A stretch of 14,108 bases of DNA from Microcaldota archaeon (GTDB lineage: Archaea; Micrarchaeota; Micrarchaeia; Anstonellales; Bilamarchaeaceae). Numbering within the stretch: the first letter of the stretch is position 1; each line of letters begins with the position of its first letter. Below the pieces are notes generated by a model, which was not told where the DNA came from, searched no databases, and saw only the letters and a program-made list of their open reading frames with translations. Of this stretch, positions 1-7,313 are shown piece by piece. Location of the stretch: positions 1 through 14,108 of the forward strand of contig DYTL01000013.1 in the NCBI GenBank assembly GCA_020726005.1, given 5' to 3'. The position numbers and the translations under genes were made by a program.

Positions 1-83
1 ATACTACAAAGAATAAAAAAATTAATTTTAAATTATTCATAAAAAATAGTAAATCCGCAAGTAAATAAAAACCTTCCGATTTT

Positions 84-97
84 GAAATTATATAAAT
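84..97 (+). promoter_or_regulatory. TATA/BRE-like promoter of the broken winged-helix gene
   Basis: A purine-rich BRE-like stretch (GAAA, 84-87) precedes TTATATAAAT at 88-97. Transcription would start near position 120, leaving a leader of about 20 nt before the ATG at 142. A second A-rich TATA-like stretch lies at 63-73 and could be an alternative. The call rests only on sequence similarity to archaeal promoters. Confidence 0.4.
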
Positions 98-141
98 TCG
101 CTAAAAAATGCGAAAAATAGTTTAATTATAAAACCAATATA

Positions 142-414
142 ATGTTTGGTTCGCGCGAATGGTTTAGTTGTAGAAGATGTTCGGAATTACTGTTTAAAGT
201 AAGATTCTGGAAAAAACCACCATTTTCAAATTATAGGTATGAAGAAGCTATAAACCTGATAAAAAAATTTGGTAGAATAAATACTGAAAACTATGCAAAA
301 AGATTTAAAATAACTGATAGAACGGCCAGATTAGATCTTAAGTATTTATAAGGCGAAGGGTTTTTGAAAAAGGAAAAATTCGGAAGGAGAATATTTTATA
401 AAATGAAAGAATAA
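142..414 (+). pseudogene. Winged-helix DNA-binding protein interrupted by an in-frame TAA
   Basis: The reading frame from ATG 142 gives 69 residues and stops at TAA 349-351. The same frame then continues without shift for 20 more codons to TAA 412-414. The pre-stop part carries a helix-turn-helix (about residues 31-69, including KITDRTARLDLKYL). The post-stop part, GEGFLKKEKFGRRIFYKMKE, is the expected wing: glycine turn, basic strand, then a GRR-F-Y strand. Together they form one complete winged helix of the kind found at the C-terminus of Fic-family proteins and in DeoR/MarR-like regulators. The simplest reading is one nonsense substitution. UAA is not the codon recoded for selenocysteine (UGA) or pyrrolysine (UAG). 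The N-terminal 30 residues (two Cys, several Trp and Phe) resemble no domain I recognise and may be the remnant of a longer protein. A sequencing error is the main alternative. Confidence 0.6.
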
Positions 415-432
415 TCGCAAAATTTTAAGTTT

Positions 433-963
433 CTATTTGGAAAGCAAAACCAAAATGCTTCCATTTTGGGAAAGAAATTCAAGTTTATAACCCGCACCAC
501 CGGAATAGTTGCGCGTACTATTGAACGGAAATCGAGTAATTTGAGAAATTTGACTCCCATCATTCATTACAAACATTACTTCTCCACCATTTCCAAGTTT
601 TCCAAAATAAAGGGTTTTCACTTGCGCAGGAAGAATAAATTCTACTTTGAGTGCGCTGCCATCGCCCATTGAACCTACTGAATTAGCTATTGATGCAAGC
701 TTGGACGAAATGAAGAAGCTCTGACTGCTCGCCATATTAACATTCATTTCATTTGTTTTATAATGCATAAAAAGAATAAGTGGAATGAAAAGCAACATTA
801 TGAATCCAACTATCGCAAGCAGTTCTATACTAACCTGTCCTTTGATGAATCTCCATGGACTAATCCTAAAAACAATTTTATTGTTTTCAATTCCTTCAGA
901 AAAGGGCGTACTCTCCTTAATGTTAACCTCAAGGCTTCCATGTATTTGTGGAGGTTCGGTCAT
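433..963 (-). CDS. Archaeal type IV pilin-like protein with class III signal peptide
   Basis: This 176-residue protein has a pilin-type signal around residues 41-70: KGQVSIELL followed by a hydrophobic helix of about 20 residues. QxSxExxxL after a glycine is the archaeal class III signature; cleavage between G and Q by an EppA/FlaK-type peptidase would leave the helix at the mature N-terminus. The rest is a small beta-rich domain with Asn-X-Ser/Thr sequons near the end, consistent with an extracellular pilin or pseudopilin. The start ATG (961-963) overlaps the TGA of the upstream CBS gene as ATGA, which suggests translational coupling. Oddly, about 41 residues precede the processing site, much longer than the usual short basic leader. 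No later ATG or GTG lies in frame before the signal. Which filament it joins cannot be told from here. Confidence 0.75.
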   Translation of the reverse strand: MTEPPQIHGSLEVNIKESTPFSEGIENNKIVFRISPWRFIKGQVSIELLAIVGFIMLLFIPLILFMHYKTNEMNVNMASSQSFFISSKLASIANSVGSMGDGSALKVEFILPAQVKTLYFGKLGNGGEVMFVMNDGSQISQITRFPFNSTRNYSGGAGYKLEFLSQNGSILVLLSK

Positions 964-2054
964 TCTTCATCCTCAAGCGAGCGCTTTTTTTTCTTCATTT
1001 TTTCGCTCTTACATTTTTCTAACATTATTTTTAGTTCGCTGGAAAGTGCAGATGTAATATCATCTAAATTATATGCTTCGCACTTAAACGCGATATGTTT
1101 ATTGTTAAGATAAAACTGCGCACGTGCTTCATATATACTTTTTCCTTTCTTTATATGGATTTCAACTTTCTCTATTTTAAGTGATTTATCAAATTTATTT
1201 ACAATATTAAGTATGCTTTGTTTTATTTTACTATAGTAAATAAGTGTTTCTTTATTAAGTCCGCTTACAAGCACATCTTTTTCTTTAGTATAGAGTTTGC
1301 GTACGAGCCTAAATATATCTGTGGCTGCAAGTACGCCGATTGGTTTTTTATCAGCGATAACTATTACTGAAGAAATACCTTCATTTGCCATTTTCATCGC
1401 TGCTTCTCTGATAGTTTCGGTTTCCTCTATTGTAACAAAATTTTCTCTATAAACTTCGTCCACTTTTCTTGAATCAAAATTTTTTACTTCACTTATCATC
1501 TGATGGGATTGTCTTTCGTTTTGTTTTGTAAAAAGACCTACAAAATCAAAGGTTGAAATCGTTCCAACTATCTTGCCTTTCCTAGTTATAATTAAATGGT
1601 GTATCCCTGTTTTCTTCATTTCTGATTTTACATCAGCAATAGTTTGTCCTAATTCAACAGTGTATACAGGAAAGTTCATATATTGGTAAACCTGTGCGTG
1701 TGGAATGAGCTTTTTTGTATTGAGTTCCCTTAAAAGGTCTGTACGCGAAGTTATGCCAATTATTTTTCCTTTTGCATTCAAAACCGGAAGTGCTTTAAAA
1801 TGTCCAGAAAGAAATGCATCTATACGTTCTGGAATGGTTGCACTTTCAGATATTGATGGACATTTTACGCATACGTTCTCGCATTTTACTTTGCTTGTAT
1901 TCGCTATTCCCATTCTTATGTTTCTATCATCTATAAGGCCAAAAAGCAGATTATTCTTTGTAACAAAAACGGCGGTTCCTGTCTTCAATAACTCATCAAT
2001 AGCTTTTGATAATGGTTGTGTTGCATCAAAAAGTTTCGGTTCCAATATGTCCAT
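960..2054 (-). CDS. Four-CBS-domain protein with RaiA/HPF-like C-terminal domain
   Basis: This 364-residue soluble protein has four CBS-type repeats (about 1-50, 68-112, 122-176 and 199-253), each ending in the usual G-I/L-I/V-T/A-x-x-D strand-helix. CBS pairs (Bateman modules) usually bind adenine nucleotides and switch a partner domain. Between repeats 1 and 2 lies a cysteine cluster (Cys58, Cys62, Cys65) that could bind metal. Residues about 275-352 look like the beta-alpha S30AE fold of ribosome hibernation factors: strand KVEIHIKKG, strand YEARAQFYL, strand HIAFKCEAYNL, then a helix of the ITSALSSELKIMLEK type, with a basic tail. If so, the protein would dock on ribosomes in response to energy charge; that is inference. 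The ATG at 2052-2054 follows a ribosome-binding site GAGGTAGAT. The gene ends in an ATGA overlap with the pilin-like gene. Confidence 0.8.
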   Translation of the reverse strand: MDILEPKLFDATQPLSKAIDELLKTGTAVFVTKNNLLFGLIDDRNIRMGIANTSKVKCENVCVKCPSISESATIPERIDAFLSGHFKALPVLNAKGKIIGITSRTDLLRELNTKKLIPHAQVYQYMNFPVYTVELGQTIADVKSEMKKTGIHHLIITRKGKIVGTISTFDFVGLFTKQNERQSHQMISEVKNFDSRKVDEVYRENFVTIEETETIREAAMKMANEGISSVIVIADKKPIGVLAATDIFRLVRKLYTKEKDVLVSGLNKETLIYYSKIKQSILNIVNKFDKSLKIEKVEIHIKKGKSIYEARAQFYLNNKHIAFKCEAYNLDDITSALSSELKIMLEKCKSEKMKKKKRSLEDEE

Positions 2055-2104
2055 AATATCTACCTCAAAAAATTATTTTTTATTCTTGCTAGAACTGTCT
2101 GATT

Positions 2105-2168
2105 AATGCCACCTATTTCAATAGGTGGATACCGTCGGATTGGAATATGGGTTTTTTTGGTTGGCATT
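2105..2168. repeat. Hairpin and enclosing inverted repeat in divergent intergenic region
   Basis: CCACCTAT (2109-2116) and ATAGGTGG (2121-2128) form a perfect 8-bp stem with a TTCA loop. AATGCCA (2105-2111) also pairs perfectly with TGGCATT (2162-2168), competing for the CCA of the inner stem. A further stem, TTGGT/ACCAA, lies around 2158-2175, followed by ACA. The 255 bases between the divergent CBS gene and scpA hold this structure and the scpA promoter; I see no convincing gene in the rest. It may be an operator, a small structured RNA (the trailing ACA is weakly H/ACA-like) or part of the upstream leader of the CBS gene. Confidence 0.4.
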
Positions 2169-2280
2169 TTACCAACAATTCTTATTAAGTGTAGCGAAAC
2201 CTCCAAATTTATTCAGAAATTAATCAAATGCTTTCACTTTTTAATGCAAATTCTGATTTTGAAAATTTTGACCGATAATA

Positions 2281-2287
2281 TTATAAA
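2281..2287 (+). promoter_or_regulatory. TATA box of scpA
   Basis: TTATAAA lies 23-29 nt before the ATG at 2310. This spacing puts the predicted transcription start on or next to the start codon, so the scpA mRNA is probably leaderless. No Shine-Dalgarno-like sequence precedes the ATG, which agrees. Confidence 0.55.
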
Positions 2288-2309
2288 CAGAATATTTTAA
2301 AATTCGAGT

Positions 2310-2966
2310 ATGTTAGAGGAAGATATAGAAAAAATGATTCTCAAACCAACATGGAAAGAAATGTTATTGGAAATGATAGCTACTGAGCGACTTGATCCGT
2401 GGAATATTGATATAACAATATTAGCAGATAATTTTCTTCATAGAGTAAGGAATATGAAAACGCTTGAATTGCATGTTCCTGCGAATTTGATAGTTGCGAC
2501 CGCAATACTTTTGAAATACAAAAGCAATATACTTAAAATAATTGAGAATGTACCTGTTGAGGAAACTTGTATTGAAGAACCTTATACATCCGAAGAAATA
2601 CCGAAACTTGAACTTGTTTCACGCATTCCTCCAAAAGGACCAATAACACTTGAGGATATAATTAAGGAAATGGAACGCGTAATGACTTATGATAATCCTA
2701 CTGTACCGAAACCTAAAAAGATAGAAGAAATAATTACAATATTTACTCCAAAATTTGATATAGATGAACGCATGAGTATCGTTTTTACGCACCTGAAACA
2801 GAAAGCGGACAAAGAAGGATGGGTGATGTTTTCCGAATTGCTAAAAAATAAAAGCACTGAGGAGATAATAGATACTTTAATTCCGCTTCTTCATCTTTCG
2901 CAAAGGAAAATAGTGGATTTAAGACAAGATGATTTTTTTGGGGAGATATTTATTCGCTTGAATTAA
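2310..2966 (+). CDS. scpA: Segregation and condensation protein A (ScpA)
   Basis: ScpA is the kleisin that bridges the heads of SMC dimers and takes part in chromosome compaction and segregation. The 218-residue protein has the N-terminal kleisin helices with the family signature around residues 25-36 (ATERLDPWNIDI), followed by a hydrophobic helix ending in ILLKYKSNIL, an acidic and proline-rich linker (about 80-130), and a C-terminal winged-helix-like region (about 150-218) that would contact the second SMC head. The length is normal for archaeal ScpA. It appears monocistronic or first in a loose pair with the glycosyltransferase 42 nt downstream. No smc or scpB gene lies in the window. Confidence 0.88.
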   Translation: MLEEDIEKMILKPTWKEMLLEMIATERLDPWNIDITILADNFLHRVRNMKTLELHVPANLIVATAILLKYKSNILKIIENVPVEETCIEEPYTSEEIPKLELVSRIPPKGPITLEDIIKEMERVMTYDNPTVPKPKKIEEIITIFTPKFDIDERMSIVFTHLKQKADKEGWVMFSELLKNKSTEEIIDTLIPLLHLSQRKIVDLRQDDFFGEIFIRLN

Positions 2967-3007
2967 TCTAAACATATTTTTATTGCTTCGCTCAGTAAAA
3001 ATAAAAC

Positions 3008-4096
3008 ATGCTCAAAACAATAGATAAATTTATTGGTTTTATATTTATTGCTATTGCAGGTATTGTGCCACGCGATGGAAAAATCAAAAAGGACGCAAAT
3101 AAAATACTTGTGATAAGATTTTCCGGAATAGGGGAAACGCTGCTCGCTCTTCCTATGGTAAAAATTCTCAGGGAAAACGGATATTCAATAGATGGATTCG
3201 CGCTTAGAAATAGGGCAGGGGTTGTTTTCAAAAACTGCAGATTGTTTAAAAAGGTTTATGGATTCACAGATCTTCTAAATCTTTATCAAAAATACGATAT
3301 CGCAATTGATTGCGAAGCATTCACTAATTTTTCCGCATTAGTAGCTAGATATTGTGCTAAAACTACAATTGGATTTGCAGGACTTGAAAGAAGCAAACTT
3401 TATGATTATAAGATAAATTACAATGATAAACAGCACGTTGTATATACCTTTTGCGATATGCTCGCGCCGCTTGGAATAAAAAATGTAAAAATTAGTGCGC
3501 TTGAACCCTTAGTGTACGAAAATAATACGCTTGAAAATGCGAAAAAGTTTATTAACCCATATAGAAAAGAATACAAAAAATTGATTGGTATTTATCCAAG
3601 TTCGGAAAAAACAGTTCCTGAAAGAAGATGGAAGAAATATCCAGAATTTATAGATGCGCTTTTGGAAAAATACAAAGATGCACTTGTTTTTATAACCGGT
3701 TCTGGAACAGAAGATGCACGCATATGTAAAGAAGTTACAAAAAATATAAAAAATAAGGAAAGATTGGTGAATACCTGCAATAAATTCTCGTTTAATGAAT
3801 TCTGTTGTTTTGTAAAGCAGCTTAATCTATTCGTATCAAATGATAGTGGGCCAATGCACATTGCAGCAGCAATGGGAGTTCCTACAATAGGTCTTTTTGG
3901 ACCGAATATTCCACTTCGTTTTGGGCCATTCGGAAAAAATAATATAGGGATATATAAATGCGGACCTGAATGTAAACCATCAATAAATGTCCATCTTGGC
4001 GAATTCAAAAGTAATCCAAAAGCCGCGGAATGTATAAATAAGATAGATGTAAAAGATGTTATTGAAGCTAGCGAGAAAATTCTAAATTCCAAATAG
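3008..4096 (+). CDS. GT9-family (heptosyltransferase-like) glycosyltransferase
   Basis: This 362-residue protein has the two-Rossmann GT-B architecture of glycosyltransferase family 9, known mostly from bacterial ADP-heptose:LPS heptosyltransferases. The N-terminal domain opens with ILVIRFSGIGETLLALP (about 33-49), the acceptor-side glycine-rich loop of the family. The C-terminal domain carries the nucleotide-sugar signature SNDSGPMHIAAAMG (277-290) followed by VPTIGLFGP. A hydrophobic segment at about 8-20 may be a membrane anchor. Near the end are several cysteines (Cys318, Cys322, Cys341). The true sugar donor and acceptor in an archaeon without LPS are unknown; a role in surface glycan or glycolipid synthesis is inference. 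A weak TATA-like stretch near 2973-2983 fits a nearly leaderless mRNA. Confidence 0.85.
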   Translation: MLKTIDKFIGFIFIAIAGIVPRDGKIKKDANKILVIRFSGIGETLLALPMVKILRENGYSIDGFALRNRAGVVFKNCRLFKKVYGFTDLLNLYQKYDIAIDCEAFTNFSALVARYCAKTTIGFAGLERSKLYDYKINYNDKQHVVYTFCDMLAPLGIKNVKISALEPLVYENNTLENAKKFINPYRKEYKKLIGIYPSSEKTVPERRWKKYPEFIDALLEKYKDALVFITGSGTEDARICKEVTKNIKNKERLVNTCNKFSFNEFCCFVKQLNLFVSNDSGPMHIAAAMGVPTIGLFGPNIPLRFGPFGKNNIGIYKCGPECKPSINVHLGEFKSNPKAAECINKIDVKDVIEASEKILNSK

Positions 4097-4099
4097 TAG

Positions 4100-4108
4100 A
4101 TATATAAA
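4100..4108 (+). promoter_or_regulatory. TATA box of the lipoprotein-KaiC cluster
   Basis: ATATATAAA lies about 30 nt before the ATG at 4135, giving a predicted start within a few nucleotides of the codon. The short 38-base gap after the glycosyltransferase gene therefore holds its own promoter for the next three genes. Confidence 0.5.
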
Positions 4109-4134
4109 TCCTTTACTCCTTTAAATAATTATAC

Positions 4135-4662
4135 ATGGTATCTATAGATAAAAGAACGCTTACTGTTTTTTTCGCGCTTTTTTTAGTTTTTGCAGGATGC
4201 CTCGGTGCACCAAAACCTCTTAATGAAATGGGTTTTATCCAGCAGCAAAATTATAGTTCTCAAACTATTCATGAGTTTAATCCTCAAAGTTTCCAAAATA
4301 ACGGATTAAATTGCAGTTTAGGCACTATAGAAAGCATGAAAAATTTTACTATGTATGTAAAAGGAAATAATACGAGAAGCGAATATTTTGATTCTAAACT
4401 CAATAGTACTTATATCACTATAATAAAAGGCGAATTTTATTATATAAAAGGAGGGTATTATGAAAATCAATCTAAGAACTGTACGTGGATGCATTTTAAT
4501 AAAGACACATTTAATAAGTTAGGTGCACAAAACATTTCATATGGAGTTGGAATTTTGAATTATACTCTAATCCCAAGAATACCAAAATGCATTCCAGCAA
4601 ATTTCAGAGATGAAATATTTGAAATTAATGGAAATGTGTGCGAACACAACATAAGTGAATGA
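4135..4662 (+). CDS. Secreted lipoprotein of unknown function, rich in glycosylation sites
   Basis: I do not recognise the family. The 175-residue protein starts with a signal peptide: basic start (DKR), a hydrophobic core at about 9-19, and a lipobox-like VFAGC with Cys22 as the likely lipidated residue. The mature part has about ten Asn-X-Ser/Thr sequons (for example NYS, NCS, NFT, NST, NQS, NCT, NIS), which suggests heavy N-glycosylation outside the membrane, though Asn is inflated by AT-rich codon use. Four or more Cys in the mature region could form disulfides. Its TGA (4660-4662) is followed 4 nt later by the ATG of the next gene, so the two are probably co-transcribed. Confidence 0.7.
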   Translation: MVSIDKRTLTVFFALFLVFAGCLGAPKPLNEMGFIQQQNYSSQTIHEFNPQSFQNNGLNCSLGTIESMKNFTMYVKGNNTRSEYFDSKLNSTYITIIKGEFYYIKGGYYENQSKNCTWMHFNKDTFNKLGAQNISYGVGILNYTLIPRIPKCIPANFRDEIFEINGNVCEHNISE

Positions 4663-4666
4663 AAAT

Positions 4667-5146
4667 ATGGATATTGATAAACTTACTAAAGAAACAATAG
4701 AAAGCGGAGGAGTGCTTGCGTTCGTTTATTTTGATTTGCACGTGGACAAAAAAGATGCACTGCAACAGCTTGGCGTAGCACACGTACAAAAAATGCTTAA
4801 TGAAGAAGGAGTGGTTTATGCAATGGGCGAAATAGATGAACCAATAGAAAATAATAATCTTTTTTCCAGTTCGGTTGAAATAAAAATTCTTGTAAAAAGC
4901 TTCCAAAACCTTGCGAAGATATGCGGAAACTATTCACCATTTTCAGTAGAAATTCTTAGACCAAACGAAATAAAAATACCTATAGACAAGGCACACGCGA
5001 TTCTTATGGATATATCCATAAACAATTATGAACTAAAGAAACTCATATTAGAAAAGATCTATACTAACGAAGATCTTGAAAAATTCAAAAAAACGATTAA
5101 TGCAAGGCTCCAAGTTGGTAAAAAACTTTTAGAGAAACGGGGATGA
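4667..5146 (+). CDS. Unrecognised protein next to KaiC-like ATPase
   Basis: I do not recognise this soluble protein of about 159 residues. It begins with a short helix, then an alpha/beta region (GGVLAFVYFDLHV, later SSVEIKILVKSF and PFSVEILRPNEIKI), then helices at the end with a Lys-rich amphipathic C-terminus (about 125-159) that could be a short coiled coil. An in-frame GTG at 4655 would overlap the upstream stop and add four residues; I prefer ATG 4667, four bases after that stop. The next gene, a KaiC-like ATPase, starts one base after its TGA, so the two are very likely translated together and may act together. No membrane segment or catalytic motif is visible. Confidence 0.75.
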   Translation: MDIDKLTKETIESGGVLAFVYFDLHVDKKDALQQLGVAHVQKMLNEEGVVYAMGEIDEPIENNNLFSSSVEIKILVKSFQNLAKICGNYSPFSVEILRPNEIKIPIDKAHAILMDISINNYELKKLILEKIYTNEDLEKFKKTINARLQVGKKLLEKRG

Positions 5147-5147
5147 T

Positions 5148-5882
5148 ATGAAACGCGAAATCGTGCAAACTGGAATTGAAGGTTTGGACACTATGCTTAA
5201 TGGAGGTTTTACTAAAGGTTCAATAAGCATGCTTTCAGGACCAACTGGATGTGGAAAAAGCACGCTTGCAATGCAATTCCTTATTAATGGAGCTGAAAAA
5301 TATAACGAAACTGGTTTGTATATTGTACTTGAAGAAACAAAAGATAGTGTTTATTCAAATATATCAGGATATAATTGGGATATTGCAAAATTAGAGAGAA
5401 CGAAAAAAATGCTTTTTCTTGATTATCCTATACACGAAGCAAACCAATTTCTTTCAAAAAATAGTGCAATAGAGGAGCTTATTTCCACTTTAGGCGTAGA
5501 ACGCGTAGTTATAGATTCAATAATGCCTATTGCTTTGCTTTTCCAGAACGATGACGAAAGGCAAAGGGGATTTCTTACGCTTATAAGTAATATACAGAAA
5601 TGGAATACGACTACGATATTAATTTCAGAGGATACACCTGCAACAACTCAAGATGTTCTTCCGCACACTAAATACGGAATGGAAAGCCTTACTCATACAT
5701 GGTTACATATGTATTATTTTTATGATAGTGGCGAACGGAAGCGTGCATTAGAAGTACTGAAAATGAAAGGAGTACAACATTTTACGAAAATAGTGCCACT
5801 AGAAATAACCAACAATGGGATAAATATGCTTTTTGCTACAGAAAAGGAAAAAATTAGCTCACCCAAAAAGAAGATAGTTTAG
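5148..5882 (+). CDS. KaiC/RadA-superfamily single-domain ATPase
   Basis: This 244-residue protein is a RecA-fold ATPase with one KaiC-type domain. It opens with TGIEGLDTMLNGG (8-20), the family's N-terminal signature, then Walker A GPTGCGKST (31-39), a glutamate pair in IVLEET (Glu62, Glu63) where KaiC has its catalytic glutamates, and Walker B RVVIDS with Asp123. Only one such domain is present, unlike the two of cyanobacterial KaiC. Archaeal relatives are often signal-transduction or motility-associated ATPases (FlaH is one branch), but nothing here is specific to FlaH. The C-terminus is a basic tail. It shares an operon with the unrecognised protein upstream (1-nt gap). The ATG is preceded by GGGGATGAT, a good ribosome-binding site. 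Confidence 0.88.
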   Translation: MKREIVQTGIEGLDTMLNGGFTKGSISMLSGPTGCGKSTLAMQFLINGAEKYNETGLYIVLEETKDSVYSNISGYNWDIAKLERTKKMLFLDYPIHEANQFLSKNSAIEELISTLGVERVVIDSIMPIALLFQNDDERQRGFLTLISNIQKWNTTTILISEDTPATTQDVLPHTKYGMESLTHTWLHMYYFYDSGERKRALEVLKMKGVQHFTKIVPLEITNNGINMLFATEKEKISSPKKKIV

Positions 5883-6009
5883 GTTTTTTCAGGGCGAGTT
5901 TATTACCTAAGCATTAATCTTTTTTGATAAAACTTTTCAGGTATCCAGAAAAAATTTTTGCTATTACTCAAAACATATCCAATGAGGTGAAAGAAAATAG
6001 ATTGCCGCT
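5883..6009. terminator. Convergent intergenic region with T-rich stretches
   Basis: The 127 bases between the KaiC-like gene and trpS, which point at each other, contain T runs readable as archaeal terminators from the plus strand (around 5883-5888 and 5920-5925) and A runs serving the minus strand. I see no gene or stable hairpin here. Confidence 0.4.
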
Positions 6010-7134
6010 CTAAAACTGCTTTTTCCACATTTCTTTCGCGAGTTCGCTGTTGTACATGAATTCGTTTATTATATTTTTTGCTTTTTCTCTTTTTTCCTTA
6101 TGCACACTAAGGAATTTATTTATTTTTTCTATCAGGATTTGCTTCAATTCGCCGCTGAGTAATTTACCGCTTTTGTAATCATTGTGGATTTGCTTGAGTT
6201 TATTATCATCTGGTTCAAAAAATATACTTAACCATTGATAAGAAACATCTATATCTGGATTTCCTCCAAATTTGCGGTGCTCCTCTATATTTGCTTTTCC
6301 TCCTGAAAATGCGTATTTGTTTATTTTATTCCGAACGTTTTTTTCGTCATCGCTAAACCATATTGCGGTTTCGGCAAAACTTGAGCTCATTTTTCCTTCT
6401 ATTCCGCTAAGAGGAGGAAGAAATTTGCTGTGTATAGCGGCTGTTTTATAATAGCCCAAACTTTCCGCGACATCGCGCTGTATTCTCCAATAAGGATCCT
6501 GATCTATTGCAGCAGGAATAACGCATCTCTTTTTTTCAAAAAAAGTCGGAAGTACTTGATACGCAGGATAATGGATTATTCCTATATTACTTGAATCTGT
6601 AAATCCAAAAACTGCTTTCGCAGTGCTAAATGTAATTTTTTTTGCCACTTTCAAAAGCAACGGATAAACGTTTTTTATGTATTCGGAATCTTTAAATATA
6701 AATGTTTTTTTCGGATTGAAACCAACTGCAATAATATCTAAAATATTTTCATACGAATATTTTTGAGTATCATCCCATTTCATATCTTGTTTTATGAGGA
6801 ATTTTTCATCATCAGTAATTTCTATATAAAGATTTACCCCGAATTTTTCTTGGAGCCACTTAGTAAAAACAAGCGGAACAAGGTGTCCAATATGCATAGG
6901 ACCGCTCGGACCTCTTCCAGTATATAGAAAAAAACCCCGTTTATTCTCGTAATCTGATAATGCAACATTAAAATCTCTATGCGAAAAAAAATAGTTGCGT
7001 ATAAGCATATAGTGAAGTTCGCGCACGTGTTTCATTAATCTTTCTTTCAACAAGTTATCTATTCTTTTAATTCCGAATTCTTTAATGAATTTTGCGTAAT
7101 CAACGCTGCCTGAAATGTTCCACGGAGTAATCAT
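6010..7134 (-). CDS. trpS: Tryptophanyl-tRNA synthetase
   Basis: The enzyme charges tRNA-Trp with tryptophan. The 374-residue protein is the archaeal/eukaryal type of class Ic synthetase: it starts with TPW, has the ATP-binding GRGPSGPMHIGH (HIGH at 81-84), tryptophan-pocket segments such as the DQDPYWR region (211-217), and the KMSSS loop at 248-252 within GIEGKMSSS. A C-terminal helical anticodon-binding region follows. The length is typical. The ATG at 7132-7134 is preceded by GTAGAT four bases upstream and a TATA-like element 35-42 bases upstream. It is monocistronic and divergent from the ribosomal protein operon. Confidence 0.95.
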   Translation of the reverse strand: MITPWNISGSVDYAKFIKEFGIKRIDNLLKERLMKHVRELHYMLIRNYFFSHRDFNVALSDYENKRGFFLYTGRGPSGPMHIGHLVPLVFTKWLQEKFGVNLYIEITDDEKFLIKQDMKWDDTQKYSYENILDIIAVGFNPKKTFIFKDSEYIKNVYPLLLKVAKKITFSTAKAVFGFTDSSNIGIIHYPAYQVLPTFFEKKRCVIPAAIDQDPYWRIQRDVAESLGYYKTAAIHSKFLPPLSGIEGKMSSSFAETAIWFSDDEKNVRNKINKYAFSGGKANIEEHRKFGGNPDIDVSYQWLSIFFEPDDNKLKQIHNDYKSGKLLSGELKQILIEKINKFLSVHKEKREKAKNIINEFMYNSELAKEMWKKQF

Positions 7135-7168
7135 AAAATCTACAGTATTAGAATTTGTACGTGTTAGA

Positions 7169-7176
7169 TTTTAAAG
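7169..7176 (-). promoter_or_regulatory. TATA-like element of trpS
   Basis: On the minus strand, CTTTAAAA lies 35-42 bases before the trpS ATG. A start about 25 bases downstream would give a leader of roughly 10 nt that still contains the GTAGAT ribosome-binding site. Confidence 0.4.
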
Positions 7177-7214
7177 CTTTAATTTTTTGAATAACTAAAT
7201 AGGCGCTCGAAATC

Positions 7215-7224
7215 TTTATAAATA
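7215..7224 (+). promoter_or_regulatory. TATA box of the rps13-rpoD operon
   Basis: TTTATAAATA preceded by the BRE-like CGAAAT (7209-7214) is the best promoter in the window. The start is expected near 7245, leaving a leader of about 70 nt before ATG 7314, longer than for other genes here. The leader ends in GGTGA, seven to eight bases before the ATG, so this mRNA uses a Shine-Dalgarno start. Confidence 0.65.
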
Positions 7225-7313
7225 TTCTATTCTAAAATAAAAAGTAGAAATAATTTTGTTTAAAGAGAATTATAACACTAATTGAATTATCTAAAAATAA
7301 ACGGTGAATATTA

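Noticed and set aside
349..351. Recoded stop (selenocysteine or pyrrolysine)
   Set aside because: The codon is TAA; those systems use TGA and TAG.
1705..2106. Plus-strand open frame of 133 codons over the CBS gene
   Set aside because: It is antisense to clear CBS repeats and shows no family features.
2106..2300. A 64-codon open frame on the plus strand between the CBS gene and scpA
   Set aside because: It begins inside the hairpin, has no ribosome-binding site, overlaps the scpA TATA box and its product resembles nothing; it looks like chance.
3592..4092. Minus-strand open frame of 166 codons over the glycosyltransferase
   Set aside because: It lies opposite conserved GT9 motifs and is a by-product of codon bias.
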